A model generated the notes under the pieces. The model was not told the DNA's origin. It did no database searches and worked only from the letters and a program-made list of their open reading frames with translations. A stretch of DNA of 13,012 bases from Desulfobacterales bacterium (GTDB lineage Bacteria > Desulfobacterota > Desulfobacteria > Desulfobacterales > QNYZ01): the NCBI GenBank assembly GCA_029938515.1, contig JAOZUU010000024.1, positions 1-13,012 of the forward strand. Reading direction: 5' to 3'. Every line of letters begins with the position of its first letter. The first letter of the stretch is position 1. The position numbers and the translations under genes are program-made. Of this stretch, positions 6,169 through 13,012 are shown one piece after another.

Positions 6169-6288
6169 AAATTTCCTCCGAAAAAAATTTAAAATCCATC
6201 AGTGGTAAGTTAAAATAAATTTCATCAATATTTCTTTTCGCTTATTTTTTCGAAACCTCGTTTTATGCGCGAGAAGAAGTGAAAAAAC
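6169..6288 (-). other. AT-rich intercistronic gap between ligase and dehydrogenase
   Basis: 120 bp, strongly AT-rich, ending in the good GGAGG ribosome-binding site (6175-6179) of the dehydrogenase. It is longer than the other gaps in the operon except the two hairpin spacers. I see no convincing promoter or strong stem in it; a secondary promoter for the dehydrogenase is possible but unproven. Confidence 0.45.
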
Positions 6289-7926
6289 CTACTGTTCCTG
6301 CATCCGTTTCTCCTCGTCTCTAATCTCGCGGCGCAGGAGCTTGCCCACCTTGGATTTCGGCAGCATGTCTCTGAATTCGATGTGCTGGGGAATTTTGTAT
6401 GCCACCAGGGAGTGGCGGCACCACTTAATCAGTTCGTAACCGGTAATCCCCTTGATGTCTTCTTTCAGAACTACGTATGCCTTGATCCGTTGACCTGTTT
6501 TTTCATCGGGCACCCCGATAACACACGAAGCCACCACGGCCGGATGTTCCTGGAGCACAGCCTCTATCTCCGAAGCGGAGACACGGTAGCCCTTATGTTT
6601 GATGGTATCCACGGTTCGATCGACAAAAAATAGATGGCCGTTTTCATCCGTGGAAAAAACATCCGCCGTACGGTACCATTTTTTTCCATCAAGCTCGACA
6701 AATGAAGCGGCGGTTTCCTCCGGTTTATTTAAATAATTGAGCACCATCGATTCAGACGAAACGACCAGTTCACCGGGCTTTCCCGTCTCCACCGGTTTTA
6801 AGGTAGCAGGATCAACTATTTTTATGGATTTGCTGGCAACGGCCTGGCCCACACTTTTAGGCGGGTTGTCGATATCGGTCGAACACATGGCCACTCCGCC
6901 ACAAGTTTCGGTGGCGCCATAGCCCTGATAAATCGTTTTTCCGAATCGTTTTTGCCATCGTTTTCTTACCTCTACCGGCAGCACATCACCGCCACTAAAC
7001 CAGTAGTCCACCGACCCCAAATGGTACTGATCCAGGCGATCATGCTCTAAAATCATTCGGTAAAGCATGGGAACACCGATCATGGTACGGGCCTTAAAGC
7101 GCTGGATCGATTCAAAGGTGGCGTCTAAGTTGACCTTGGGCTGAAGCAGCAAGGTCCCACCCTCCAGCAGCGTTGCCAGGCTACAGGTTTGGCCCAGGAC
7201 ATGGAACAAAGGCGCATTGGCCATAATCACATTGTCTTGTGGCGGAAACAGCGGTTCACTTATTTGGATCTGTTCCTTAGCGGAAACCAGGAACAGATCG
7301 TGGGTGATGGGAACACCTTTAGGATATTTGGTGGTACCGCCGGTGTAAAGAATTTCAGCAATATCGCTTCCGCTATCAGTTGTTTCCGGCAACGTGTCGG
7401 TACAATTGGCATAGGTGGCCAGCAACTTTCCAATTAGAAAGGTGTGGTCGTCGAGAATGGTCTTGCCTTTAGGAATCACGTCGAAAAGATAACCGAAAAG
7501 CCGCTTCCAGGCGGGAAGCAGCTCCGCCATTTTGGTGATCACCACCTGTTTGATCCGCGTTTTCGGCAGCACCTTTTTTACGTATCCGAAATTGGTATCC
7601 GCGCACACAATGGCTTCGGCGTCACTGTCATTGGCGATGTACGCCAGATCAATAGGGGTGTAGATCGGAGTGATGGGCACACAAACACCCCCGGCCCGCT
7701 GAATCCCCAGCCAGGCAACCACCCACTGGATGCTGTTGGGTACATATATAATGACGCGTTGCCCTGAGGTAATCCCAGTATCCAAAAGAGCGGCGGCAAA
7801 GCTCTCGGCCATTTTCCTGACTTTTTGATAGCTGTACCGGGTGCCCAGGTAGATGACAGCGGTATGGTAGGCCCGCCTGTCGGCGACCGATGCGAAAGAT
7901 ATGGGTATGGTACTATTTTCAGTCAT
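6289..7926 (-). CDS. AMP-forming acyl-CoA ligase
   Basis: Protein of 545 aa of the ANL adenylating superfamily, converting a carboxylic acid, ATP and CoA to acyl-CoA, AMP and PPi. Motifs in order: P-loop YTGGTTKYPKG (194-204), NAPLFHVLGQ (237-246), YGATETCGG (336-344), the adenosine-contact YRTAD (418-422), the hinge region DRTVDTIKHKGYRVSASEIE (436-455), and the C-terminal catalytic lysine in SKVGKLLRRE (525-534, K529). No membrane anchor or signal peptide. Its ATG is 3 bp beyond the livF stop and has little Shine-Dalgarno, so it is probably translated by coupling to livF. Fusion of a ligase gene into a liv-type operon implies that the imported substrate is a free acid. Fatty, branched or aromatic specificity cannot be decided here. 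Confidence 0.94.
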   Translation of the reverse strand: MTENSTIPISFASVADRRAYHTAVIYLGTRYSYQKVRKMAESFAAALLDTGITSGQRVIIYVPNSIQWVVAWLGIQRAGGVCVPITPIYTPIDLAYIANDSDAEAIVCADTNFGYVKKVLPKTRIKQVVITKMAELLPAWKRLFGYLFDVIPKGKTILDDHTFLIGKLLATYANCTDTLPETTDSGSDIAEILYTGGTTKYPKGVPITHDLFLVSAKEQIQISEPLFPPQDNVIMANAPLFHVLGQTCSLATLLEGGTLLLQPKVNLDATFESIQRFKARTMIGVPMLYRMILEHDRLDQYHLGSVDYWFSGGDVLPVEVRKRWQKRFGKTIYQGYGATETCGGVAMCSTDIDNPPKSVGQAVASKSIKIVDPATLKPVETGKPGELVVSSESMVLNYLNKPEETAASFVELDGKKWYRTADVFSTDENGHLFFVDRTVDTIKHKGYRVSASEIEAVLQEHPAVVASCVIGVPDEKTGQRIKAYVVLKEDIKGITGYELIKWCRHSLVAYKIPQHIEFRDMLPKSKVGKLLRREIRDEEKRMQEQ

Positions 7927-7929
7927 GAG

Positions 7930-8676
7930 TTAAACACCAAAATATGCGGCTTTGATCTCAGGGTTATTCATCAGGGCAGCCCCGGTCCCGGAAAGGCTGA
8001 GCATGCCATTTTCCACGACATACGCGCGGTCCACCACGGGCAAAACCGGCCGGGCGAACTGTTCGCTCAACAATACGGTAATGCCCGATTCCTTATTGAG
8101 AGAAACGATGGCATCCATCACGGCTTTTTGCATCATCGGGCTTAGTCCCAGCAGGGGTTCGTCCAGAAGCAACAGCTTCGGTCGAACCACCAGAGCCATC
8201 CCGATGGCCAGCATTTGTTGCTCGCCGCCACTCAAAAAACCGGCTTTGCGGGTTTTCAGCTTGGATAGCGGGGGAAAGAGCGTAAAGACGAAATCCATCG
8301 TCTCTTTTATTTCGGCTTTGGTGCGCAAGTACCCGGCGATCTTGAAATTTTCCACGACACTGCTTTCCTGGAAAACCGGATGCCGCTCTCGGGAAACAAC
8401 AATCCCTTTGGATACGCGCTCGTTGGGTGGCATTTCGGTAATATCCTCTCCTTGGTATCGGATATTGCCGTAAATACTGATGCGTTCTCCCCCTTTGCGT
8501 TTCTCTTTAATGCGCATGTCGATGATCAATCCGGAAACCGTGTTTATAAATGTGGTTTTCCCGGCACTATTGGAACCGATCAGCCCAACGATTTCGCCTT
8601 CGTCCACTTTAAGGCTCAGCCCGTTTAGCGCCAGGGCATTTTCAAAAAAAACCATTAAGTCGTTAACTTCTAACAT
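7930..8676 (-). CDS. livF: HAAT-family ABC transporter ATPase, LivF-like
   Basis: Protein of 248 aa, one of the two ATPases of a branched-chain-type importer. It has Walker A GSNSAGKT (34-41; the usual G after N is S), signature LSGGEQQ (148-154), Walker B LLLLDEP (168-174) and a switch region LLSEQFARP where LivF proteins typically carry VEQN instead of a histidine. Relative to typical LivF there is an extra basic stretch of about 14 residues (about 52-66, RIKEKRKGGER) between Walker A and the Q-loop region. The start has AGAGGA 6-7 nt upstream, directly next to the hairpin at 8687-8719. It is followed closely by the acyl-CoA ligase. Confidence 0.93.
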   Translation of the reverse strand: MLEVNDLMVFFENALALNGLSLKVDEGEIVGLIGSNSAGKTTFINTVSGLIIDMRIKEKRKGGERISIYGNIRYQGEDITEMPPNERVSKGIVVSRERHPVFQESSVVENFKIAGYLRTKAEIKETMDFVFTLFPPLSKLKTRKAGFLSGGEQQMLAIGMALVVRPKLLLLDEPLLGLSPMMQKAVMDAIVSLNKESGITVLLSEQFARPVLPVVDRAYVVENGMLSLSGTGAALMNNPEIKAAYFGV

Positions 8677-8686
8677 TGTGATCCTC

Positions 8687-8719
8687 TCGGGATTGCAGCG
8701 GGTCTATTACCCATCCCGA
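8687..8719 (-). repeat. Intercistronic hairpin livG-livF, next to the livF RBS
   Basis: TCGGGAT (8687-8693) pairs with ATCCCGA (8713-8719), and inside it GGGT (8700-8703) pairs with ACCC (8709-8712) around a 5-nt loop; the only unpaired block is a 6-nt bulge. The result is 11 GC-rich base pairs. On the mRNA the 3' arm touches the livF Shine-Dalgarno. It lies in the 129-bp livG-livF gap, which has no other gene. No U-run follows, so translation control or mRNA stability is likelier than termination. Confidence 0.65.
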
Positions 8720-8805
8720 ATATTCCATCGTTTGGCAGGGCGTAAAAAGATATCGGTAAAACCGCTGTCAAAGTTATCGGTCGGAAAACCAGGTTAAAGA
8801 CACGC

Positions 8806-9561
8806 CTATTCATCTTCGGCTCCCAAATAGGCCCTTTTAACCGCTTCACTTTCCATGACCTCGGCGGCCGAACCGTCGGCGATTTTTTCACCATAGTTCA
8901 TCACGATGATCCGATCAGCGATACGGAAAAGCTCTTTAAGGCGGTGTTCGATCATGATGATCGCTTTACCTGCCATGCGAAGCTTTTCAATGATGGGTAC
9001 AATGCTGGCCACTTCGGCCAGGCTCAATCCGGAAAAAAGTTCATCCAGGATAAACAGATCCGGTTGCAGTGCAATGGCCTTGGCCAGCTCCAGGCGTTTT
9101 AAGTAGCCCTGGGGTAAAGCACCGGCCGCTTTATAGGCCACATGGGCATCTCGCTCAAAACCTACTTCTTCCAACAGATCCAGAGCCACGGCATCCCGAT
9201 CCCCATACTTACCGCCGGCAAGTTGTTTCATGCGCGGCGAATAAAGGGGAATGATCATATTTTTGTATGCGGGCAGGTGGTAAAAAGGTTTGACCATCTG
9301 GAAGGTTCGGGCGATTCCCAGCCGGACGATTTTATAAGGCGGCAGATGGCTGATTTTTTTCCCTTTGAACGTGACAGTTCCGGACGACGGTTTCACAAAG
9401 CGGGTGATCAGGTTCACCAATGTGGTTTTACCCGACCCATTGGGTCCGATGACCCCTAAAAGCTCACCCGGCCTCAGGTCAAAACTGACGTTGTGCAGGG
9501 CGCGCACCCCACCGAAATTCTTACTCAACCCGGTCGTTTGTAGAATCGGCGAAGTGGTCAT
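8806..9561 (-). CDS. livG: HAAT-family ABC transporter ATPase, LivG-like
   Basis: Protein of 251 aa. Walker A GPNGSGKT (39-46), the Q-loop TFQMVKPF (86-93, Q88), Walker B LFILDE (169-174) and the switch histidine in IEHRL (204-208) identify an ABC ATPase of the LivG type. Two positions are unusual: the signature reads LPQGYLKR (149-156) in place of the common LSxGxxR, and Walker B continues DELFSGLS where most have DEPxxGL. The ATG overlaps the livM TGA by 4 bp (ATGA), so the two are translationally coupled. It pairs with livF, its likely heterodimer partner. Confidence 0.94.
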   Translation of the reverse strand: MTTSPILQTTGLSKNFGGVRALHNVSFDLRPGELLGVIGPNGSGKTTLVNLITRFVKPSSGTVTFKGKKISHLPPYKIVRLGIARTFQMVKPFYHLPAYKNMIIPLYSPRMKQLAGGKYGDRDAVALDLLEEVGFERDAHVAYKAAGALPQGYLKRLELAKAIALQPDLFILDELFSGLSLAEVASIVPIIEKLRMAGKAIIMIEHRLKELFRIADRIIVMNYGEKIADGSAAEVMESEAVKRAYLGAEDE

Positions 9562-10562
9562 TTTTCCACCCCCACCCAGCGTTCAATCTGATGGTATTTT
9601 CTTTGGATATAATGGAAAATCCCTTCGGGTAGGACCACGATAAAAATGACCAGAAAAACACCGTAAAAAACGATACGCAATCCCCCGAAACCCCGCAATG
9701 CTTCGGACAATGGAACCAGAATAAAAGCACCCAAGGTAGCGCCGGCCAGCGTTCCCGGCCCCCCGACCACCGCGGCGGCAATAGGTAAAATGGAATAATC
9801 CAGGGCAAACACCGGCATGCCCACGAACATGTACACATGGGTCATAAAAGCCCCGCTAAAGGACCCGATGGCGCCGGCAAAAAAAAGGGATTGGGCCTTG
9901 AACCAATAGATATTGATGCCGGCATTGATAACGGATCGATCATTATCGTTGATGCCTTTAAGCACCAGGCCGTAGTCCGAATCCATTATCCTTCGAAATC
10001 CAAAAAGAACACAGAGCAACACCGCCAGGACCAGGTACAACTCGATCCATTTCGATGGCAGGGGCGTCATGCCGCTCAGCCCTTCGGTACCACCGAAGAT
10101 TTTGGTGGCCTCAATAACCCGGACCAGGATCAGCGGAATGATCAGCGTCACCATGGAAAAATAGATCCCCCGCAGTCGTAGCACCGGAAGCAGCAGCAGG
10201 GTGCAAATCACCGCCCCCATAATGGTGGCAAGGGGAAGGGTCAAAAAAGGGCTTAAATTCCAATAGTGGTTCATTGCACCGGCACAATAAGCGCCCACAC
10301 CGAAAAATAAGGCTTGCCCCAGAGAGACCATGCCGGTTTGAGCGAGGATATCCCAACTAATGGCCAGCAAGGCAACCACCGCCACCGATAACAGCACTTT
10401 TTGCCAATACGGACCCAGCACCAGGGGTAGCACCAGACAGACCACTACCGGTAGTATCCGGGGCGCCCCCAGGTAGAGCATCTCACGCCAGGATAACAAC
10501 GCGAAAATATCTGAAGACCGCACCTTGATGCCGCGATCAATCCGTTCTTTTCGTTTCTTCAA
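9558..10562 (-). CDS. livM: HAAT-family ABC transporter permease, LivM-like
   Basis: Protein of 334 aa with a basic N-terminus and about eight or more hydrophobic segments. LivM hallmarks are present: ISWDILAQTGMVSLGQALFF near residues 88-107, GTEGLSGM, the cytoplasmic EAA-like loop GLVLKGINDNDRSVINAGIN followed by the FKAQSLFFAGAIGSFSGAF helix, and AAAVVGGPGTLAGATLGAF. It forms the membrane pore with LivH. The assigned start is TTG at 10562-10560, 6 bp from livH and preceded by AAAGGATA; a downstream GTG (V14) or the ATG at MLYLGAP could be used instead. The 3' end overlaps livG by 4 bp. Confidence 0.92.
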   Translation of the reverse strand: MKKRKERIDRGIKVRSSDIFALLSWREMLYLGAPRILPVVVCLVLPLVLGPYWQKVLLSVAVVALLAISWDILAQTGMVSLGQALFFGVGAYCAGAMNHYWNLSPFLTLPLATIMGAVICTLLLLPVLRLRGIYFSMVTLIIPLILVRVIEATKIFGGTEGLSGMTPLPSKWIELYLVLAVLLCVLFGFRRIMDSDYGLVLKGINDNDRSVINAGINIYWFKAQSLFFAGAIGSFSGAFMTHVYMFVGMPVFALDYSILPIAAAVVGGPGTLAGATLGAFILVPLSEALRGFGGLRIVFYGVFLVIFIVVLPEGIFHYIQRKYHQIERWVGVEK

Positions 10563-10568
10563 CTGCGC

Positions 10569-11441
10569 CTATATCCTTTCTTCCAATTCTTTTTGTTTTC
10601 CAAACAACCCGGAGGGTTTGATCGTTAACACCAGCAAGATGGCCGCCAGGCTGACGATCATCGTCCAATGAGAGCCGATGTAGGTGTCGGTGAATCTTTC
10701 AGCAAATCCCACAATAAAGGCGGCGGCAATGACGCCGCCGGTGCTGCCCAACCCCCCGATGATGCACACGGCCAGGGCTTTGATCAGGACATCATAGCCT
10801 TCACCCGGAGCGATGCTGCCTAAAGGGATAATAAACAGGGCGGCCACGGCTGCCAACCCGGCACCGAAAGAGACGCTTAAGGTGGCGATCCAGTCGGAAT
10901 TGATCCCAAAGGTCAGTGCGGTGCGTTCATCCTGGGCAATGCCTCTAAAGGCCAACCCTGTGGCGGTATGATGGGTGAACCACCATAAGCAGAAAACCAG
11001 AATCACGCTGAATCCCAGGATGGCTAAGCGCTGAAAATCGACATAGGTTCCGGCAATGGCGAAACTGCGATCCACAAACACAGGCAGGGTATATTCGAAT
11101 CCCACCCACCCGAAATAGCTGAACAATTCCAGGATTGCCAGCCCGATACCAAAGGTCGCAATCACTTCGGAAAGGGCTTGGCCCCTCACACGCAGCAATA
11201 CAAAGCGGTACATCAGCGCCCCGAATATCATGTTGGCAACAATGGCAACAATGATGGCGACAGGATAGGGCAAATGCAGCAGGTTCACTATTCCCCAAAT
11301 ACCGTAGGCCGCCAGAATGTAAAAAGCGCCGTAAGCAAAATTGGCCACGCCACTGATACCGAATGTCAGGTTAAAGCCAAGAGCCATCAGTGCCAATATA
11401 GCCGTATTGATCAGGGCATAAAGGATCGTGCCGGTTAGCAT
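10569..11441 (-). CDS. livH: HAAT-family ABC transporter permease, LivH-like
   Basis: Protein of 290 aa with about eight hydrophobic segments, close to the usual LivH length. It opens with the typical LALMALGFNLTFGISGVANF pattern and contains RGIAQDERTALTFGIN (the EAA-like loop contacting the ATPase), LAAVAALFIIPLGSIAPGEGYD, and CIIGGLGSTGGVIAAAFIVG. The ATG at 11441 has GGAG about 11 nt upstream. It is separated from livK by a 122-bp spacer with a large hairpin and from livM by only 6 bp. Confidence 0.94.
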   Translation of the reverse strand: MLTGTILYALINTAILALMALGFNLTFGISGVANFAYGAFYILAAYGIWGIVNLLHLPYPVAIIVAIVANMIFGALMYRFVLLRVRGQALSEVIATFGIGLAILELFSYFGWVGFEYTLPVFVDRSFAIAGTYVDFQRLAILGFSVILVFCLWWFTHHTATGLAFRGIAQDERTALTFGINSDWIATLSVSFGAGLAAVAALFIIPLGSIAPGEGYDVLIKALAVCIIGGLGSTGGVIAAAFIVGFAERFTDTYIGSHWTMIVSLAAILLVLTIKPSGLFGKQKELEERI

Positions 11442-11474
11442 GGATCGGTTATCTCCAGTCTTGGAAAAGTCAAC

Positions 11475-11545
11475 ATCGTTGATTGGCCAGCCGTTGGGTT
11501 CCTCTTTTCACATCTCGGTGGTCAACCGGCTCACCAATCAACGAT
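11475..11545 (-). repeat. Large intercistronic stem-loop between livK and livH
   Basis: ATCGTTGATTGG (11475-11486) is perfectly complementary to CCAATCAACGAT (11534-11545). After a 2x2 internal loop, AGCCG (11489-11493) pairs with CGGCT (11527-11531), with a few more pairs beyond. On the mRNA the structure starts about 18 nt after the livK stop. A TTTT lies 5 nt after the 3' arm, so partial termination is possible. Such hairpins after binding-protein genes of ABC operons often protect the upstream transcript and keep binding protein in excess over the permease. Confidence 0.72.
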
Positions 11546-11563
11546 ATGGCGATTTGCTGTAGG

Positions 11564-12844
11564 CTACTTGGCCGGTTTCAAACCGGCAGGAAGTTTGATC
11601 TGGCCATCTGCCACGGAGGTTGGGAAAACAATGGTACGCGACCCGTCGTCGTTCCATTGGGTGACGGCCGCCACTGCGGCGGTTTCCGGATCCATGTCGT
11701 AGATAACCTGGTTTCCCTCATCGAATTTGATGCGGCCCATAACGCCGACCCGATCGGTTTTTTTCAGTTCGGCAACGATGGCGTCCGCATCAACACTGCC
11801 GGCCCGTTCGATGGCTTCAGCCAGCAGATAGACTGACTCATAAGACGGACTGATACCGTGGCCGGCTTCGATGGGAACTCCCCATTTTTTCTTGTAGGCC
11901 TGGTTGAAGGCCTGGGATTTGGGCACTTTCGGCGACGAAATGGCACTTCCCATTTCGAAATTACAATTGATGGCGCCGCCGATCTTCTGATCAAATGTTT
12001 TCCAGGCGCCGGGGCCGGCCAAGGGTGAAATGAAACCGGCTAACAGGGCGGGAACCTTCATACTATTCCACTGCTTGACCAGAGTACCACTTTGGGGCAT
12101 GTCGAATATCGGTAATATCACCTGGGCTCCCTTGGCGCGCACTTTCATCAGCGCCGAGGAAAAATCGGAGGTTCCCGTCGGGTAGGCTTCATGGCCGACG
12201 ACCTCCCATCCGGCTTTTTCAAAAAATACTTTTGTGGTTATCTCAGCCGTCTTTCGCGCCCAGGCCACATCCTGGTTCATGATATAAACCTTGTTGAAGC
12301 CGAACTCCTTATTAATATAGGACATGGTTCCGGCTAAATACTTGACCAGGTATTTGGCATTGAGGCAGGTTCTGAAGATATATTTATACTTTTCCGGGTC
12401 TTTCTTAACCTTGGCTTCCGAAGCCGGAGACATGGCAATGGTGCCCAGTAGCGGGACCTTGTACTTGGCAATGATGTCCATCCCCGCCATCAGGGCTTCG
12501 GATCGAAAGGGGCCTACCACTAAAGCCGCCGGTTTTTTCTCAAGAATAATCTTTTCCAATCCCAAAAGAGCCTCGGGCACAGGTACGCCGGGGGCCGCAT
12601 CGCGGATATCCACGGATTCGACCGCAAACAGCCGTTTCGCTCCGCCGACATCGACGCCGCCTTTGGCGTTGATTTCCTCAACAGCCAGGTTCACGGCTTT
12701 CAGTGCCTCCTTGCCTTCCAGAAACCCGGTTGACGTGGGAATACCGATAACAATGGGCTCCGCGGCATCAATCGTGAGGGCCGGAATAAATCCGATACAC
12801 ATCACCAGAACGATCATGCCGAACTTCCCGATTTTTCTTTTCAT
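11564..12844 (-). CDS. livK: Periplasmic substrate-binding protein, LivK/J-like (type 1 fold)
   Basis: Protein of 426 aa, including a signal peptide: basic MKRKIGK, hydrophobic core to about residue 23, and probable signal peptidase I cleavage after A27 or A28 (IDAAEP). The core cysteine (LVMC) does not form a lipobox. The mature part starts PIVIGIPTSTG and shows VNLAVEEINAKGGV (51-64), VVGPFRSEA (109-117) and GTIAMSPASEA (134-144), the pattern of family 1 periplasmic binding proteins for amino acids, amides or carboxylates. The start is set by GGAGG 7 nt upstream and by the signal peptide; the open frame extends 29 codons further without merit. The name reflects family only: the operon's ligase argues for an organic acid rather than an amino acid ligand. 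Confidence 0.93.
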   Translation of the reverse strand: MKRKIGKFGMIVLVMCIGFIPALTIDAAEPIVIGIPTSTGFLEGKEALKAVNLAVEEINAKGGVDVGGAKRLFAVESVDIRDAAPGVPVPEALLGLEKIILEKKPAALVVGPFRSEALMAGMDIIAKYKVPLLGTIAMSPASEAKVKKDPEKYKYIFRTCLNAKYLVKYLAGTMSYINKEFGFNKVYIMNQDVAWARKTAEITTKVFFEKAGWEVVGHEAYPTGTSDFSSALMKVRAKGAQVILPIFDMPQSGTLVKQWNSMKVPALLAGFISPLAGPGAWKTFDQKIGGAINCNFEMGSAISSPKVPKSQAFNQAYKKKWGVPIEAGHGISPSYESVYLLAEAIERAGSVDADAIVAELKKTDRVGVMGRIKFDEGNQVIYDMDPETAAVAAVTQWNDDGSRTIVFPTSVADGQIKLPAGLKPAK

Positions 12845-12923
12845 GCTTTGCCTCCTTTGGGTTGAGAGTTGATTTGCAAGATGACTATCATACTTGAATT
12901 TTGTGATTTCTCCAAGGGCCGAA

Positions 12924-12953
12924 ATTTTCACCCGCTCAGCGGATGGCTGTCAA
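12924..12953 (-). promoter_or_regulatory. Candidate sigma70-like promoter of the liv-acyl-CoA operon
   Basis: Minus strand: perfect TTGACA (12948-12953), 18-bp spacer, GAAAAT (12924-12929, four of six matches). It lies about 80 bp upstream of the livK ATG, with no other gene between. An 11-bp palindrome occupies part of the spacer. Confidence 0.5.
12932..12942. promoter_or_regulatory. Palindrome CCGCTcAGCGG in the promoter spacer
   Basis: Perfect 5-bp arms around one central base, placed between the -35 and -10 boxes of the candidate livK promoter, where a bound regulator would block RNA polymerase. The regulator is not encoded in the window. Confidence 0.35.
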
Positions 12954-13012
12954 TTGATTTTTCCAAAAAGCGCAGGTCTTGTAAATTCAAATCGAATCCA
13001 GTAAATCTTGCA

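Noticed and set aside
12874..13012. 8-bp inverted repeat TGCAAGAT/ATCTTGCA flanking the livK promoter region
   Set aside because: Short arms over 120 bp apart; expected by chance and cut by the window end.
1..13012. tRNA, rRNA, CRISPR arrays, insertion sequences, toxin-antitoxin or defence genes
   Set aside because: Looked for and not seen; no regularly spaced repeats, transposase motifs or tRNA-like cloverleaf recognised by eye.

Overview
The window looks like a chromosomal segment of an anaerobic, acid-degrading bacterium, most likely a Desulfobacterota (deltaproteobacterial) member. This is inferred from gene content: a branched-chain-type ABC importer in one operon with an acyl-CoA ligase and an acyl-CoA dehydrogenase, a DUF1538/P-II cluster, and a delta-type PilT. 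No rRNA, tRNA, CRISPR array, transposase or integrase was seen. No taxonomic search could be run.

Left block (1-1848, minus strand). A 234-aa protein with a cyclic-nucleotide-binding-like N-terminus and an apparent Sm/Hfq-like C-terminus is followed by a PilT-type pilus retraction ATPase that runs off the left edge. The two genes are separated by a long inverted repeat that begins at the upstream stop codon and ends just before the pilT Shine-Dalgarno. The 545-bp region 1849-2393 is AT-rich, non-coding and packed with palindromes. It divides this block from the rest and also marks a visible change in base composition.

Middle block (2394-4307, plus strand). Two tandem single-domain DUF1538 membrane proteins, paralogous to each other, are followed by a small P-II-like protein with a shortened, tyrosine-free T-loop. 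This looks like a membrane carrier or channel of unknown substrate with its own P-II-type regulator. It is the best candidate here for a poorly described system.

Right block (12844 down to about 4425, minus strand). One long operon reads livK-livH-livM-livG-livF, then an AMP-forming acyl-CoA ligase, an acyl-CoA dehydrogenase, and the wreck of an acetate/3-ketoacid-type CoA-transferase. The genes are tightly coupled (4-bp overlap livM/livG, 3-bp gap livF/ligase, 11-bp overlap dehydrogenase/CoA-transferase). The likely logic is import of a carboxylic acid (aromatic, branched or fatty) by the HAAT-type ABC transporter, activation to the CoA thioester, then alpha,beta-oxidation. The terminal CoA-transferase carries a frameshift in an A7 run, a large internal deletion that removes the catalytic region, and a truncated C-terminus. 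Two strong intercistronic hairpins (after livK, and just before the livF ribosome-binding site) may set subunit ratios. A sigma70-like promoter with a palindrome in its spacer lies upstream of livK.
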